This document shows, piece after piece, positions 1 through 9,905 of a DNA stretch of 40,261 nt; the stretch's first letter is position 1; each line of letters opens with the position of its first letter. Below the pieces are notes generated by a model, which was not told where the DNA came from, searched no databases, and was given only the letters and a program-made list of their open reading frames with translations. Source of the DNA: Lederbergia sp. NSJ-179 (GTDB taxonomy: Bacteria; Bacillota; Bacilli; Bacillales; Bacillaceae_C); NCBI RefSeq assembly GCF_022867885.1, contig NZ_JALIFP010000037.1, positions 1-40,261 on the forward strand. The letters are read 5' to 3'. Both the position numbers and the translations under genes were made by a program.

Positions 1-63
1 CATATGTAAAGACATTTAAAATTAAAAAAGAAAAAATAAATCCAATAGTAACACCTATAATTG

Positions 64-117
64 AGGCGCTGGAGCTGGCTCTCAACGCTAGCCAATTTTT
101 ATACTTTCTTACCTTTT
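64..117 (+). repeat. 3' end fragment of dispersed palindromic element plus its spacer
   Basis: The segment carries the element terminus ggcgctggagctgg followed by the spacer gctagccaatttttatactttcttacc that also follows the complete copies in this window. The 5' half of this copy is missing, so it is a truncated element directly upstream of a complete one. Confidence 0.6.
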
Positions 118-271
118 AAGAAAAGCGCAAGGCGCCCGTTTAGCGACGTACAAACTTTTTAGGGGCCTGACGAGATAAAGGAAACACGATGAACCCGAAG
201 GGTGAATCGATGTTGACTTACGCAAGCAGGCACCGAAAGTTTGCTAGTCGCTGGGCGCTGGAGCTAGATCC
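118..271 (+). repeat. Dispersed palindromic element, type A
   Basis: About 154 bp beginning aagaaaagcgcaaggcgccc and ending ggcgctggagctagatcc. The two ends pair as nested blocks: AGCGCCC with GGGCGCT, AGCGAC with GTCGCT, and AAACTTT with AAAGTTT. The sequence is nearly identical to the copies at 9990, 31627 and 33516. No reading frame of note lies inside. It sits against the truncated HAD gene. Confidence 0.9.
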
Positions 272-287
272 AAACAATAGACAATTT

Positions 288-428
288 TTATGCTTTCTTA
301 CCTTTGAAAAATACTTGCTTTTCTTGCCCATATAATTCTTCAATCAATTCCTGTGCATGTGGAATTAATTTTTCCCCCATAAGCAAAGTCCCATCAAGAT
401 CAAAGAAATAATATTGATAATGTTTCAT
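288..428 (-). pseudogene. Truncated HAD-superfamily phosphatase (N-terminal remnant)
   Basis: Reading from an ATG at 428 (an in-frame ATG six bases upstream at 434 is also possible, behind an aaggggag ribosome binding site) gives 46 residues. They contain the HAD motif I FFDLDGTLL at about residues 8-16, followed by a helix like that of the NagD/HAD-IIA or PGP-like families. The frame then runs into the spacer of the adjacent repeat and stops at TAA (288-290). The last five residues come from repeat sequence. Motifs II-IV and the cap domain are absent, so no phosphatase activity is expected. I infer that an originally complete gene was cut at the repeat edge. The exact HAD subfamily cannot be told. 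Confidence 0.7.
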
Positions 429-461
429 CCGCATCCGCTCCCCTTACATTTTTACCTCAAA

Positions 462-529
462 GCATACAAAAAAGCCTAATTGAATAAAGGATCAGCTCAA
501 TAATCTGGCTACCTTTTCGTTCAATTAGG
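462..529 (-). terminator. Long hairpin with T-run (intrinsic terminator or attenuator)
   Basis: A perfect 10 bp outer stem (cctaattgaa at 475-484 with ttcaattagg at 520-529) encloses a second helix (AAAGG with CCTTT, and AGC with GCT). On the minus strand it is followed by cttttttg. It lies between the prs hairpin and the HAD remnant, so it is either a second terminator for the prs transcript or a leader attenuator for the former HAD gene. Confidence 0.6.
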
Positions 530-657
530 GTTGTCTCATTAGTCTCCACCCAGATGATTGATCATTTCGGTCATTTTTATAGATGCTTTGTCATTTATAA
601 TTAGTATTCCTGAATCCATTTTCAATGTCAACTATTTTTTAAGTGTTATAAATAACA

Positions 658-703
658 GTAGACAAATAAAGGATGAAAATCATCAAATGAGATTTTCATC
701 CTT
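658..703 (-). terminator. prs operon terminator hairpin
   Basis: A 13 bp stem (aaggatgaaaatc at 669-681 with gattttcatcctt at 691-703) lies just downstream of the prs stop. The T-tract on the minus strand is short and interrupted (ttatttgt), so termination may be partial. Confidence 0.6.
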
Positions 704-724
704 TCTTAAATTAATTTTATACAA

Positions 725-1684
725 TCAATCAAACAATGTACTAACAGAAAGATTTTCATGTACTCGAATAATCGCTTCACTTAACAAAGTAGCAACAGAA
801 AGTTCCTTTATCTTATCAATTTTCTTTTCCTCTGGTAGGGCAATCGAATTCGTGATCACCAATTCCTTAATATTGGAGTTCTCAATTCTTTCAATAGCTG
901 GACCTGAGAGCACAGGATGGGTACAACAAGCATATACTTCTTTTGCCCCGTTTTCAGCTAGCGCCTTTGCAGCTAATGTGATTGTGCCAGCCGTATCAAT
1001 AATATCATCGATTAAGATTGCGACCTTTCCATCTACATTTCCGACAATATTCATTATTTCTGCGACATTTGGACGCGGGCGACGTTTATCAATAATGGCA
1101 ATCGGTGCTTTTAGGCGATCCGCAAGTTTCCTAGCCCGTGTCACACCACCATGATCAGGAGAAACAATCACAATCTCATCTTTTGAATAATTTTTTGCTT
1201 TAAAGTAGTCACCTAAGATGGGGACACCCATTAAATGATCGATCGGAATATCGAAAAAACCTTGAATTTGCGGTGCATGTAAATCAAGGGTAATCAGACG
1301 GGTTGCTCCTGCTGTTTCAATCAAATTTGCAACTAATTTGGCTGTAATTGGCTCACGTGCTCTTGCTTTTCGGTCTTGTCTAGCATAACCATAGTAAGGT
1401 AATACAATATTAATCGTTTTAGCGGAAGCTCGCTTTAATGCGTCAATCATAATTAAAAGCTCCATCAAGTTATGATTGACAGGGGAACTTGTCGATTGTA
1501 CAACATACACATCACAACCACGAATACTCTCTTCAATATTAATCTGAATTTCGCCGTCACTAAAATTATTTACCGAACATTTCCCCAGTTCTGACCCAAC
1601 AATACTGGCAATTTCCTGTGCTAAAGCACGATTCGAATTCAACGAAAAGATTTTCAAACTTGGGTCAAGATATTGATTTGACAT
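725..1684 (-). CDS. prs: Ribose-phosphate pyrophosphokinase (PRPP synthetase)
   Basis: 319 residues, close to the usual class I length (B. subtilis 317). It makes phosphoribosyl pyrophosphate from ribose 5-phosphate and ATP, the shared precursor of purines, pyrimidines, NAD, His and Trp. Visible motifs are the catalytic flexible-loop region [18 protein letters not shown] around residues 100-117 and the PRPP-binding loop [15 protein letters not shown] around 217-231. ATG with ggaggcttaaa just upstream. It lies 13 bp downstream of glmU, as in the B. subtilis glmU-prs pair, so the two are probably cotranscribed. In B. subtilis ctc follows prs. Here a terminator and repeats follow instead. Confidence 0.98.
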   Translation of the reverse strand: MSNQYLDPSLKIFSLNSNRALAQEIASIVGSELGKCSVNNFSDGEIQINIEESIRGCDVYVVQSTSSPVNHNLMELLIMIDALKRASAKTINIVLPYYGYARQDRKARAREPITAKLVANLIETAGATRLITLDLHAPQIQGFFDIPIDHLMGVPILGDYFKAKNYSKDEIVIVSPDHGGVTRARKLADRLKAPIAIIDKRRPRPNVAEIMNIVGNVDGKVAILIDDIIDTAGTITLAAKALAENGAKEVYACCTHPVLSGPAIERIENSNIKELVITNSIALPEEKKIDKIKELSVATLLSEAIIRVHENLSVSTLFD

Positions 1685-1697
1685 TTTAAGCCTCCAA

Positions 1698-3071
1698 TTA
1701 TTTATCCAAATTTAGTTTCTTGACATAGTCTTCTTTATTTATCTGCCGGGCGCGTGCAATCGATAGAGCCTTTTCAGGTACATCTTCCGTAATCGTTGAA
1801 CCTGCTGCAATATAGGAATTCTTTTTAATGGTTACAGGGGCTACAAGATTAGAATTACAGCCAACAAAAACATCATCCTCAATTTTCGTTTGTGCTTTAT
1901 GTTTTCCGTCATAATTGACTGTAATGGATCCACAACCCAAATTGACATTAGATCCAACCTCTGCATCCCCAATATAGCTTAAATGAGAGGCTTTGCTTCC
2001 CTGACCAAAATCGACTTTTTTAAGCTCCACAAAGTTGCCGATTTTTACTTCATCATGAATGGTTGATTGTGGTCGAATATGGGCGTAAGGCCCAATATTA
2101 ACGCGTGAGCCAATCGAACTATCATGAACAACCGATTGGCGGATGTTTGTTTCTGACCCTACCACAGCATTTTCTAATTCACTATGTGGACCAATATGAC
2201 AATCATCTCCAATGATCGTCTTTCCTTTAAGGAAAGATCCTGGATAAATAATCGTATCCATTCCAATTTCCACATCTGTATCAATATACGTATTATCAGG
2301 ATCGATGATTGTCACACCATTTGCCATATGTCTTTCGTTGATTTTTGCTCTCATAATCTTTTCCGCCTGCGCAAGAGCAATACGGTCATTGATTCCTATT
2401 GTTTCACTGAAATTATCTGTTTGAAAAGCTGTAACTGTATCATTCTTGGCTTTCAAAATTTCTATGACATCTGTTAAGTAATATTCACCTTGGGAATTTT
2501 CATTGGAGACTTCTTCAAGTGCCTCAAATAATGCAAGATTATCAAAACAGTACATCCCTGTATTGATTTCCTTAACCTTTTTCTCTTCTTCACTGGCATC
2601 TTTATGTTCCACAATTTTTTCAACATGACCCGCTGCATTACGTATCACTCGGCCATAGCCAGTGGGGTTTTCGGCATAGGCTGTTAAAATGGTTGCTTTT
2701 GCCTGTTTTTGCAAATGGTCTTCATATAAAGCCTCTAGAGTTTCCGTACTAATAAGAGGAGTATCCCCACATATCACAAAAGTCGTCCCATTTTTCCCTT
2801 TTAATAATGCTTTGGCTTGCATGACAGCATGGGCTGTCCCTAGTTGTTTTTCTTGGATAACAAACTCGCTTCTATCTTTTAACTGTGCCTTAACCTGTTC
2901 TGCTCCATGTCCAACAACCGTTATGGTTTTACTGACTTGAAGCTTAGTAATATTATGAATGATATGTTCTACCATCGGTTTCCCGCAAACTGGATGAAGT
3001 ACTTTATAAAATTTTGATTTCATACGGGTTCCGAGTCCCGCTGCAAGAATAACAGCAAATTTATTCGCCAT
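1698..3071 (-). CDS. glmU: Bifunctional UDP-GlcNAc pyrophosphorylase / glucosamine-1-phosphate acetyltransferase
   Basis: 457 residues. The N-terminal uridyltransferase domain (about 1-230) starts with the nucleotide-binding [11 protein letters not shown] motif. The C-terminal left-handed beta-helix acetyltransferase domain (about 250-457) shows hexapeptide repeats ([19 protein letters not shown]) and the catalytic-region [11 protein letters not shown] near residue 360. It supplies UDP-GlcNAc for peptidoglycan and teichoic acid synthesis in the cytoplasm. A ggaggg ribosome binding site precedes the ATG by about 8 bases. It follows spoVG and precedes prs, the canonical Bacillus order. Confidence 0.98.
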   Translation of the reverse strand: MANKFAVILAAGLGTRMKSKFYKVLHPVCGKPMVEHIIHNITKLQVSKTITVVGHGAEQVKAQLKDRSEFVIQEKQLGTAHAVMQAKALLKGKNGTTFVICGDTPLISTETLEALYEDHLQKQAKATILTAYAENPTGYGRVIRNAAGHVEKIVEHKDASEEEKKVKEINTGMYCFDNLALFEALEEVSNENSQGEYYLTDVIEILKAKNDTVTAFQTDNFSETIGINDRIALAQAEKIMRAKINERHMANGVTIIDPDNTYIDTDVEIGMDTIIYPGSFLKGKTIIGDDCHIGPHSELENAVVGSETNIRQSVVHDSSIGSRVNIGPYAHIRPQSTIHDEVKIGNFVELKKVDFGQGSKASHLSYIGDAEVGSNVNLGCGSITVNYDGKHKAQTKIEDDVFVGCNSNLVAPVTIKKNSYIAAGSTITEDVPEKALSIARARQINKEDYVKKLNLDK

Positions 3072-3293
3072 ATACGGCCCTCCAATAACCTTTTTCCATT
3101 AATGAATATATCTTATCTATTGTTTTTTTTCAAGAAATCTACTGATTTCCTGTAAAAAGATGAGACAATATGTTTAGTATAAACTTCATCGGAAAAATAA
3201 GAAAGGGATCAATAGAGAGAGGGCAAAATTGGAAAAATGTTTGATCCTGTTTGAATGACGGGGAACTTCCATCACAACCTATGCTAGGCGCAA

Positions 3294-3327
3294 CAAAAAA
3301 AGACCCTACTTGCTTGAAAGCAGGGTC
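3294..3327 (-). terminator. spoVG terminator
   Basis: The minus strand forms a GC-rich hairpin (gaccctgc...gtagggtc) followed by ttttttt, about 20 bp after the spoVG stop. A textbook intrinsic terminator separating spoVG from glmU. Confidence 0.85.
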
Positions 3328-3348
3328 CCCCAATCAAAATTTATCCGT

Positions 3349-3642
3349 TTAAGATGCGCCAGCTTCTTCCAATTCCGGCTCTCCTACTCCTCCTAAACGA
3401 TGGTATTCGGCCAAAACAGCATCCTGGATTTTGCTGCGAGTGTTCGAATTGATTGGATGAGCAATATCGCGAAATTCTCCATCTGGAGTGCGTTTGCTTG
3501 GCATTGCCACAAATAACCCGTTGTTACCGTCAATGACACGTATGTCATGTACAACAAATTCTTCATCAAGAGTGATGGATGCAATCGCTCTCATTCTACC
3601 TTCTGTGTTCACGCGGCGTAATCTCACATCGGTTACTTCCAT
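3349..3642 (-). CDS. spoVG: Septation/sporulation regulator SpoVG
   Basis: 97 residues from the ATG at 3642, starting [20 protein letters not shown], the typical start of the family and the same length as the B. subtilis protein. A longer frame runs to 3693, but aaggtggtgagc lies just ahead of the internal ATG and fixes the start there. SpoVG is a small nucleic-acid-binding protein affecting asymmetric septation and, in several Firmicutes, virulence and capsule genes. It is preceded by a sigma-H promoter and followed by a strong terminator, so it is largely monocistronic. Its position between ridA and glmU is as in B. subtilis. Confidence 0.97.
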   Translation of the reverse strand: MEVTDVRLRRVNTEGRMRAIASITLDEEFVVHDIRVIDGNNGLFVAMPSKRTPDGEFRDIAHPINSNTRSKIQDAVLAEYHRLGGVGEPELEEAGAS

Positions 3643-3684
3643 TGTGCTCACCACCTTCTTCTCCCAAGATCGACATAAATATGT

Positions 3685-3711
3685 ATTCCACATAATTTGT
3701 AAATCTCCTTC
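3685..3711 (-). promoter_or_regulatory. Sigma-H-type promoter of spoVG
   Basis: On the minus strand GAAGGAGAT (consensus RNAGGAWWW, one mismatch) at 3703-3711 is followed 11 bp later by GTGGAAT (consensus RNNGAAT) at 3685-3691. This matches the layout of the B. subtilis spoVG promoter, including its GTGGAAT -10 element. An AT-rich run (3718-3745) lies directly upstream, where AbrB binds in B. subtilis. Confidence 0.7.
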
Positions 3712-3785
3712 TTTATATCATAAATTTTTTTAAAATTTGTAAACTTGTTATTAAAGAAGGAAAGAGGGAGAAAAAGGGATAGAAC

Positions 3786-4160
3786 TTACTGCACCGCGGC
3801 AATCACTTCAATTTCTAGTAATACGTCCTTTGGTAGTCTCGCTACTTCTACACAAGAACGGGCTGGTTTATGGGTTGAAAAATAGCTACCATATACCTCA
3901 TTGATGGTGGAAAAATCATCCATATTTTTAATGAAGACCGTTGTTTTCACAACCGTTTCAAAAGAGGCACCTGCTTCTTCCAACACAGCTTGCAGATTGC
4001 GAAATACTTGATGGGCTTGTTCAACGACACCACCAGAAATAATTTCTCCTTCAGGAGTCAAAGGAATTTGTCCTGAACTATAAAACATCTGATTCACGAT
4101 TACTCCTTGTGAATAGGGACCTATGGCTGCTGGTGCTTGATTCGTGGATATAATTTTCAT
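3786..4160 (-). CDS. ridA: RidA family reactive enamine/imine deaminase (YabJ)
   Basis: 124 residues, normal RidA length. It hydrolyses reactive 2-aminoacrylate and related enamines released by PLP enzymes, protecting them from damage. The N-terminal IGPYSQGV segment and the C-terminal [10 protein letters not shown] segment, which holds the conserved substrate-binding arginine, are both present. In B. subtilis, yabJ is cotranscribed with purR and needed for full PurR function. The same purR-ridA order is seen here, but a 116 bp palindromic repeat now lies between the two genes. Confidence 0.96.
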   Translation of the reverse strand: MKIISTNQAPAAIGPYSQGVIVNQMFYSSGQIPLTPEGEIISGGVVEQAHQVFRNLQAVLEEAGASFETVVKTTVFIKNMDDFSTINEVYGSYFSTHKPARSCVEVARLPKDVLLEIEVIAAVQ

Positions 4161-4257
4161 ATTTTCTTTACTCCCTTTCCTATTATCACTATAGAATAGA
4201 TTACGCTTTTATAATCAAACAGGCAAAATTTTTCCACCCTGTCTTCCTATAAGTGCG

Positions 4258-4373
4258 TGTTCAAAAAGGAGGATAAAAAGGACCAAGAAGTTCGAGGCGG
4301 CTTAGCTTTGAGCAGCGGAAAAGCAAGCCAACGAAGAAATTCGCAGTGTCATTTTTACCGGACTTTTTGAACA
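4258..4373. repeat. Palindromic repeat of a second family (tgttcaaaaa ends)
   Basis: About 116 bp with inverted ends GTTCAAAAAG and CTTTTTGAAC, then GGATAAAAAG opposite CATTTTTACC, then an inner GGCTTAGCTTT opposite AAAGCAAGCC. It therefore folds as one long imperfect hairpin. It ends 4 bp from the purR stop codon. The ending actttttgaacatcct recurs at 6272-6295, showing it is not unique. Confidence 0.7.
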
Positions 4374-4377
4374 TCCT

Positions 4378-5211
4378 CTATAAAAAATCAACTTGGTCTG
4401 AGAAATAATTGCCCTTTGTCACAGTGATCTTTCTTTCTTTTACATCAACATTGGTCAATTTGGCGAGGGAGATATAATCATTGACCAATCTTTCTTCTTG
4501 ATATTCAGATTCTACTAAAACACCGATTCCTGCTACCGTTGCATGAAATTCTCTTAACAGCTCAACCATCCCATTTATGGTTCCGCCTGCTTTCATAAAA
4601 TCATCGACAATTAAAACGCGAGAACCTTCTTTCAAGCTTCGTTTTGATAATGACATCATTTGAATCCGTTTAGAAGATCCAGAAACATAATTAATACTAA
4701 CAGTTGATCCCTCTGTCACCTTATTATCTCTTCGAACAATAACAAAAGGGACGTTTAAATGATGAGCAACAGCCTGGGCAATTGGAATTCCTTTTGTTGC
4801 GACAGTCATGACAACATCAATATTTAAATCAGATACAGCCGAGGCCATCAATTTTCCCACTTCATTTAAAATTTGCGAATCCCCTAATAAATCCGTCATA
4901 TATAGATAGCCTCCAGGGAGTAAACGCTCTGGATCTGCAATCAATTCACATAAATGCTGAATAAATTCTTCTGCTTCCTTTTGATTAACCTTTGGAATAT
5001 ATTTAACTCCACCTGCCGCCCCTGAAACAGTCTGAAGCGTCCCAATCCCCCTATTTTCAAATGTTTCTTTAATAATCACTAAATCTTCACTTATGGAAGA
5101 TTTTGCAGACTGGTAAATAGTAGAAAAATGAGTTAATGAAACAAGTTCACGTGGGTGATTCATTAAATAATAAGTCATATCTACAAGACGCTCGCTACGA
5201 CGGAATTTCAT
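4378..5211 (-). CDS. purR: Purine operon repressor PurR
   Basis: 277 residues (B. subtilis 285). An N-terminal winged-helix DNA-binding domain (about 1-70) is fused to a type I phosphoribosyltransferase-like effector domain that carries the PRPP motif VLIVDDFMKAGGTING near residues 200-215. In B. subtilis it represses purine synthesis and salvage genes, and PRPP releases it. The gene has its own sigma-A promoter, with CGAA-containing sequence in the leader. It is followed by ridA after a repeat. Confidence 0.97.
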   Translation of the reverse strand: MKFRRSERLVDMTYYLMNHPRELVSLTHFSTIYQSAKSSISEDLVIIKETFENRGIGTLQTVSGAAGGVKYIPKVNQKEAEEFIQHLCELIADPERLLPGGYLYMTDLLGDSQILNEVGKLMASAVSDLNIDVVMTVATKGIPIAQAVAHHLNVPFVIVRRDNKVTEGSTVSINYVSGSSKRIQMMSLSKRSLKEGSRVLIVDDFMKAGGTINGMVELLREFHATVAGIGVLVESEYQEERLVNDYISLAKLTNVDVKERKITVTKGNYFSDQVDFL

Positions 5212-5223
5212 TCTTTAACCTCC

Positions 5224-5284
5224 TGTACAATCGAAATGCGAATATTAATATAGTTAATATACATGATTGTACGGATATAAACAA
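5224..5284 (-). promoter_or_regulatory. purR promoter with inverted repeat
   Basis: On the minus strand TTGTTT (5279-5284), a 17 bp spacer and TATATT (5256-5261) form a good sigma-A promoter. The sequence gtacaatc occurs inverted on both sides (5225-5232 and 5265-5272), and two CGAA tetramers lie in the leader at 5231-5242. This suggests an operator, but the CGAA copies are direct rather than the inverted PurBox arrangement, so autoregulation is only inferred. Confidence 0.5.
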
Positions 5285-5303
5285 GACATACCCGATCTAG
5301 TCA

Positions 5304-6158
5304 CTAATGTCCTAACAGTCTCACAGCAAACACTTGACTACAAAATCCCCTTAAGCCATTGTAAACCCGATGAAGCCTTGAGTCATGCTGAACGAGTCCA
5401 AAAACGGTAGGACCACTTCCGCTCATTAATACAGCATCGGCTCCAAACTTTTCCATTTGTTCTTTAATTAGCGCTACTTCCGGATACATATTCAATGTTA
5501 CTTCCTCAAGTGCATTTCCCAAATGATTGCAAATTCCCTCATAGGACTGTCCCAGTAAAGCCTGAATCATGGCTTCTGTGTTTGGATGAGTAATCTTATT
5601 CATATTCACATTTTTATATATTTCTGCTGTGGACACACCTATTTCCGGTTTGGCTAAAATTACCCAACAATTGGGAGGTGCAGGCAGTGGCGAAATTTTT
5701 TCGCCCCGTCCCTGCGCAAGGGCTGTTCCCCCGTGTACACAAAAGGAAACATCTGAACCAATTTCCGATCCTATCCTGGCTAATTCATCTGTCGATAGAT
5801 GGAGCCCCCAAATTTTATTCAGGCCTTTAAGAGTGGCGGCTGCATCACTACTACCACCTGCTAATCCAGCAGCTACAGGAATCATCTTATCAATCGAAAT
5901 TTTGACACCCTGTTGAATCTGATATTTTTGTTTTAATAAGTTTGCGGCTTGGTAAGCCAAATTCCTTTGATCATCTGGTACAAAGCGACTTTGTGAAGTG
6001 ACTTCGATTCGATCCTCTTCTAAAAGGACTAACTCTAAACGATCAGCCAAATCAATGGTTGTCATCACCATCTCTATTTCATGATACCCATCTGGCCGTT
6101 TACCCAGAATATCAAGGGATAAATTAATTTTTGCTGGTGCTTTTACCAACAGTCGCAT
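5304..6158 (-). CDS. ispE: 4-diphosphocytidyl-2-C-methyl-D-erythritol kinase
   Basis: 284 residues from the ATG at 6158. A GTG nine bases further upstream lies inside the ribosome binding site (gcaggtg) and is rejected. The enzyme phosphorylates CDP-methylerythritol in the non-mevalonate isoprenoid pathway. GHMP-kinase motifs are clear: N-terminal [13 protein letters not shown], the ATP-binding glycine loop [16 protein letters not shown] around residues 90-105, and C-terminal [12 protein letters not shown]. It keeps the position sspF-ispE-purR found in B. subtilis. Confidence 0.97.
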   Translation of the reverse strand: MRLLVKAPAKINLSLDILGKRPDGYHEIEMVMTTIDLADRLELVLLEEDRIEVTSQSRFVPDDQRNLAYQAANLLKQKYQIQQGVKISIDKMIPVAAGLAGGSSDAAATLKGLNKIWGLHLSTDELARIGSEIGSDVSFCVHGGTALAQGRGEKISPLPAPPNCWVILAKPEIGVSTAEIYKNVNMNKITHPNTEAMIQALLGQSYEGICNHLGNALEEVTLNMYPEVALIKEQMEKFGADAVLMSGSGPTVFGLVQHDSRLHRVYNGLRGFCSQVFAVRLLGH

Positions 6159-6209
6159 GCAATTCACCTGCTTATTTTCCCGTCTATTTATTCAAAGCTT
6201 ATATTATAG

Positions 6210-6295
6210 AGGAGGCCTGCAGGACGCAGGTCACAAAGGCGTGGCGATGATTGTCGCGAATGTAACCTTTGATCCTTACTTTTTGAACATCCTTT
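6210..6295. repeat. Repeat of a third family (ggcctgcaggacgcaggtcacaaagg...)
   Basis: The segment ggcctgcaggacgcaggtcacaaaggcg with a distal cctttgatccttact resembles a copy at 30040-30170. Its right end (actttttgaacatcct) matches the end of the repeat at 4258-4373, so it appears to be a hybrid of two repeat families. No reading frame. Confidence 0.55.
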
Positions 6296-6382
6296 AAGCG
6301 TTATGAATAAAATAAATGATACCAAATTGTAACGTAGGACGCTAGATACACTTTATTTTAACATGAAAAGAAAGGATTCATA

Positions 6383-6418
6383 AAATAAAAATAAAAGCCG
6401 AAGCACAAGGCTCCGGCT
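6383..6418 (-). terminator. sspF terminator
   Basis: The minus strand has agccggagcc-ttgt-gcttcggct-type pairing followed by tttattttt, shortly after the sspF stop. Confidence 0.75.
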
Positions 6419-6454
6419 GCGGGAAATTGATTTTTGTTTCCAGGTTGGTTCATA

Positions 6455-6640
6455 TCATGAGTTATCAGGTTTATTAGAAAGTTGTTGTTCTGCAATTTCA
6501 ATGGCTCTTTTAACCATATTCCCTGCATCTCTGGCTTTTATTCCGCCCCAGCCTTCCTTTTGGACAACATCATAAAACCCCAGTTCTTTTGCCAACTCTT
6601 CTTTCATCTGATCAGACATGATCCCTCTTCTACGACCCAA
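6455..6640 (-). CDS. sspF: Small acid-soluble spore protein SspF (alpha/beta type)
   Basis: 61 residues from a TTG at 6640, directly behind an aaaggagg ribosome binding site with 8-base spacing. A longer open frame upstream to 6775 has no such signal. The protein begins [20 protein letters not shown] and contains the alpha/beta SASP signature [14 protein letters not shown] and [15 protein letters not shown]. These proteins coat DNA in the forespore and give UV and heat resistance. It lies between veg and ispE as in B. subtilis. A weak sigma-G-like promoter precedes it. Confidence 0.95.
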   Translation of the reverse strand: MGRRRGIMSDQMKEELAKELGFYDVVQKEGWGGIKARDAGNMVKRAIEIAEQQLSNKPDNS

Positions 6641-6669
6641 AACAAACTCCTCCTTTACCCGCCTTATTA

Positions 6670-6700
6670 GTGTAAGCGAAAGCAAGGATTTTATCCTTTC
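6670..6700 (-). promoter_or_regulatory. Possible sigma-G promoter of sspF
   Basis: The minus strand has AGGATA, a 17 bp spacer and TACACTA just ahead of the ribosome binding site. Matches to the sigma-G consensus (TGAATA / CATACTA) are partial. It is proposed mainly because sspF homologues are sigma-G genes. Positions are approximate. Confidence 0.35.
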
Positions 6701-6865
6701 GCATAAAATATGTATGATTTTATTAATTTTTGAGGTGTATAAGCGTGTGTGCATTTTTTGAGACTTCTGCCGCATTCTTGCTCACAACCAAATGTTCATT
6801 GTGACCGTTTTAAGCCTTCGCCCCCGTTTCTGTGCCCCCAAAAAACAAGTGGAAAAACGCTGCAA

Positions 6866-6902
6866 AACGCACAAAAGCAGTAAACTGTATTAGTTTACTG
6901 CT
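6866..6902 (-). terminator. veg terminator overlapping the veg stop codon
   Basis: A perfect stem agcagtaaac / gtttactgct on the minus strand, followed by tttt, includes the veg TAA in its left arm, so the hairpin begins inside the coding sequence. Confidence 0.8.
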
Positions 6903-7164
6903 GTCCTAGTGCTAAATTTCCCGCTGTATCCTCAAAAAATGTTAGTTCAACTGTTTCAGTAAGTACATCTGCATAGCTATAGGAAACACGTTCAAATGCA
7001 TTTTCCTCTTGATCTAATTCGATGACAAAAACCGATGGATAAGTTTCTGCCAAAACCCCAGAACGTTCAATCGTCTTTCTGCGGCCTCCATTGGCTTTTA
7101 ACATTAATCTCCTACCTAAATTCGAATCAAGAGATCGTTTAATGCTTGCTAATGTTTTTGGCAT
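6895..7164 (-). CDS. veg: Veg protein (biofilm-related)
   Basis: 89 residues from the ATG at 7164, behind gaggtggagcc. An upstream extension to 7224 would run through the promoter. The sequence [20 protein letters not shown] and the conserved [28 protein letters not shown] identify Veg (DUF1021). In B. subtilis, Veg is very abundant in vegetative cells and promotes biofilm gene expression through SinR. The promoter is close to consensus, in line with the very strong veg promoter of B. subtilis. Confidence 0.96.
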   Translation of the reverse strand: MPKTLASIKRSLDSNLGRRLMLKANGGRRKTIERSGVLAETYPSVFVIELDQEENAFERVSYSYADVLTETVELTFFEDTAGNLALGQQ

Positions 7165-7186
7165 TGGCTCCACCTCACTAATGTTT

Positions 7187-7215
7187 ATTATAACACAGGA
7201 TGGAAAAATGGTCAA
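7187..7215 (-). promoter_or_regulatory. Strong veg sigma-A promoter
   Basis: Minus strand TTGACC (7210-7215), a 17 bp spacer and a perfect TATAAT (7187-7192), about 20 bp ahead of the veg start. One of the best vegetative promoters in the window. Confidence 0.9.
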
Positions 7216-7373
7216 ATAAATCATTAATTTTAACAGTCTTCACATAAATTTGTCAATACTTTTTTTTCTACAACATCGCCCATTTTCCTACATTTATTAG
7301 TATGGACTCATTCTTTGATATTATGTATCGCTTGTTTCGCACACTTTAAAAGAAAATTAGGCAAACTTGGGAT

Positions 7374-7419
7374 CTAGCTAGGCTAGCGCCAGGGTAGATC
7401 CAATTGTTCGCTAGCCTTT
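7374..7419. repeat. Degenerate mini-palindrome after yabG
   Basis: ggctagcg and cgctagcc pair around gccagggtagatcc, which resembles the ends of the dispersed elements (tggcgcc, tagatcc). It lies 20 bp past the yabG stop and may act as a weak terminator. The match to the element family is loose. Confidence 0.4.
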
Positions 7420-7438
7420 TCTATATTTCTCAGGGGTT

Positions 7439-8311
7439 TTATTCATCTACCGGTTTATAAGGCATTCCTGTTCGTAATACACCCTTGGTTTCTATTCCTC
7501 CCAAACCTTTTTCTCCTGTTAATGTATTGCGCAATACATCCCAAACATTAATTCTCTCCATAAAGGGAGTGAAGCAAATTCTGGCGACAATATAGACTGG
7601 ATCCAATGCATGAATATTGACTCGTTGCGGTGAGCTAGCAAAGTTTGCACCAGCATGGATGAGCGATTCAAAATGAGATTGACATGCCCCAGCAAAAATA
7701 ACTAATTGGTCGAGATTTTGTACTTTTTTTCGCGCTTCTTTCACTGTTTCGACAAAAAATTTCGAATGTCGATAGGCATTTAAATCAATTTTTTTTCCTT
7801 TCGTTTTTGAATAGGCATCATGTCCGGTAATGACGAGGATATCTGGCCGATAATAATCCAATAATTCTCCTATGCGATAAGGCATTTCTTTTTCATGACA
7901 ATGAATACCATAAACAGTTACCCCTAATTTTTCATATAAACTAAGGCATTTCTCCAAATAGCTGCGATCACCATCAAGATGTAAAACCCGTCCGGATAAT
8001 TGAAAATACTCAAATTCCTGCCGATATCCTTGTGTGGCTTTAAATTCCTGTTCATGCATTAATAAATCTAAATCCTGACGGAATAATTCCAATGATTGAT
8101 TTTCAAGTGAACGCACGGCTGTAAACCTTTTTTGTCGGTCCGTTTCACTAATGGGAAGAAGATCTTCGATCGGCGCATCTGCGATCAACCGATAATCCTC
8201 CCCCCGTAAAATAGCTATTTTTTTTCCTTTCACCTCAATAATTTCCGTCAGCCTAAATAAGACATCACAACGATAAGATAGACGGCCCACAATCATATTG
8301 ACTTCTACCAC
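7439..8311 (-). CDS. yabG: Sporulation-specific protease YabG
   Basis: 290 residues from a GTG at 8311, preceded by ttggag nine bases upstream. This start gives exactly the length of B. subtilis YabG, while the longer frame (to 8425) would overlap ksgA. YabG is a cysteine protease that processes spore coat proteins in the mother cell. Conserved blocks include GRLSYRCDVLFR at the N terminus, VYGIHCHEKEMP, DILVITGHDAYSK and the cysteine block FAGACQSHFESLI, then HALDPVYIVA and FMERINVWDVLRNT. A sigma-K promoter lies directly upstream, as known for B. subtilis yabG. Confidence 0.96.
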   Translation of the reverse strand: MVEVNMIVGRLSYRCDVLFRLTEIIEVKGKKIAILRGEDYRLIADAPIEDLLPISETDRQKRFTAVRSLENQSLELFRQDLDLLMHEQEFKATQGYRQEFEYFQLSGRVLHLDGDRSYLEKCLSLYEKLGVTVYGIHCHEKEMPYRIGELLDYYRPDILVITGHDAYSKTKGKKIDLNAYRHSKFFVETVKEARKKVQNLDQLVIFAGACQSHFESLIHAGANFASSPQRVNIHALDPVYIVARICFTPFMERINVWDVLRNTLTGEKGLGGIETKGVLRTGMPYKPVDE

Positions 8312-8347
8312 AGTCGTCAACTCCAAAATTAAGCATTCGTTATCTAT

Positions 8348-8375
8348 TAGGCTATGCATGGCGAGCATGCCCTGT
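8348..8375 (-). promoter_or_regulatory. Sigma-K promoter of yabG
   Basis: Minus strand AC (8374-8375), a 17 bp spacer and CATAGCCTA (8348-8356), matching the sigma-K consensus AC-N16/17-CATANNNTA exactly. It lies within 40 bp of the GTG start, between ksgA and yabG. Confidence 0.75.
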
Positions 8376-8387
8376 GCATAGCACGAA

Positions 8388-9826
<1,439 letters not shown>

Positions 9827-9905
9827 TTTTCCTCCAAAAAAGTGAAACATTTTTGATTTTCATACGTCTAATATAGTGAGATAGTTTTCCCCTATCTTCC
9901 TGACG

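Noticed and set aside
2-60. Hydrophobic minus-strand reading (IIGVTIGFIFSFFNF) at the left edge
   Set aside because: Only about 20 codons beside a repeat fragment, with no start or context inside the window. It could be the edge of another gene but cannot be supported.
558-1154. 198-codon plus-strand frame opposite prs
   Set aside because: Antisense shadow of a well-conserved gene, with no ribosome binding site and no family resemblance.
3139-3333. 64-codon minus-strand frame between spoVG and glmU
   Set aside because: Starts inside the spoVG terminator hairpin, no ribosome binding site, low-complexity sequence.
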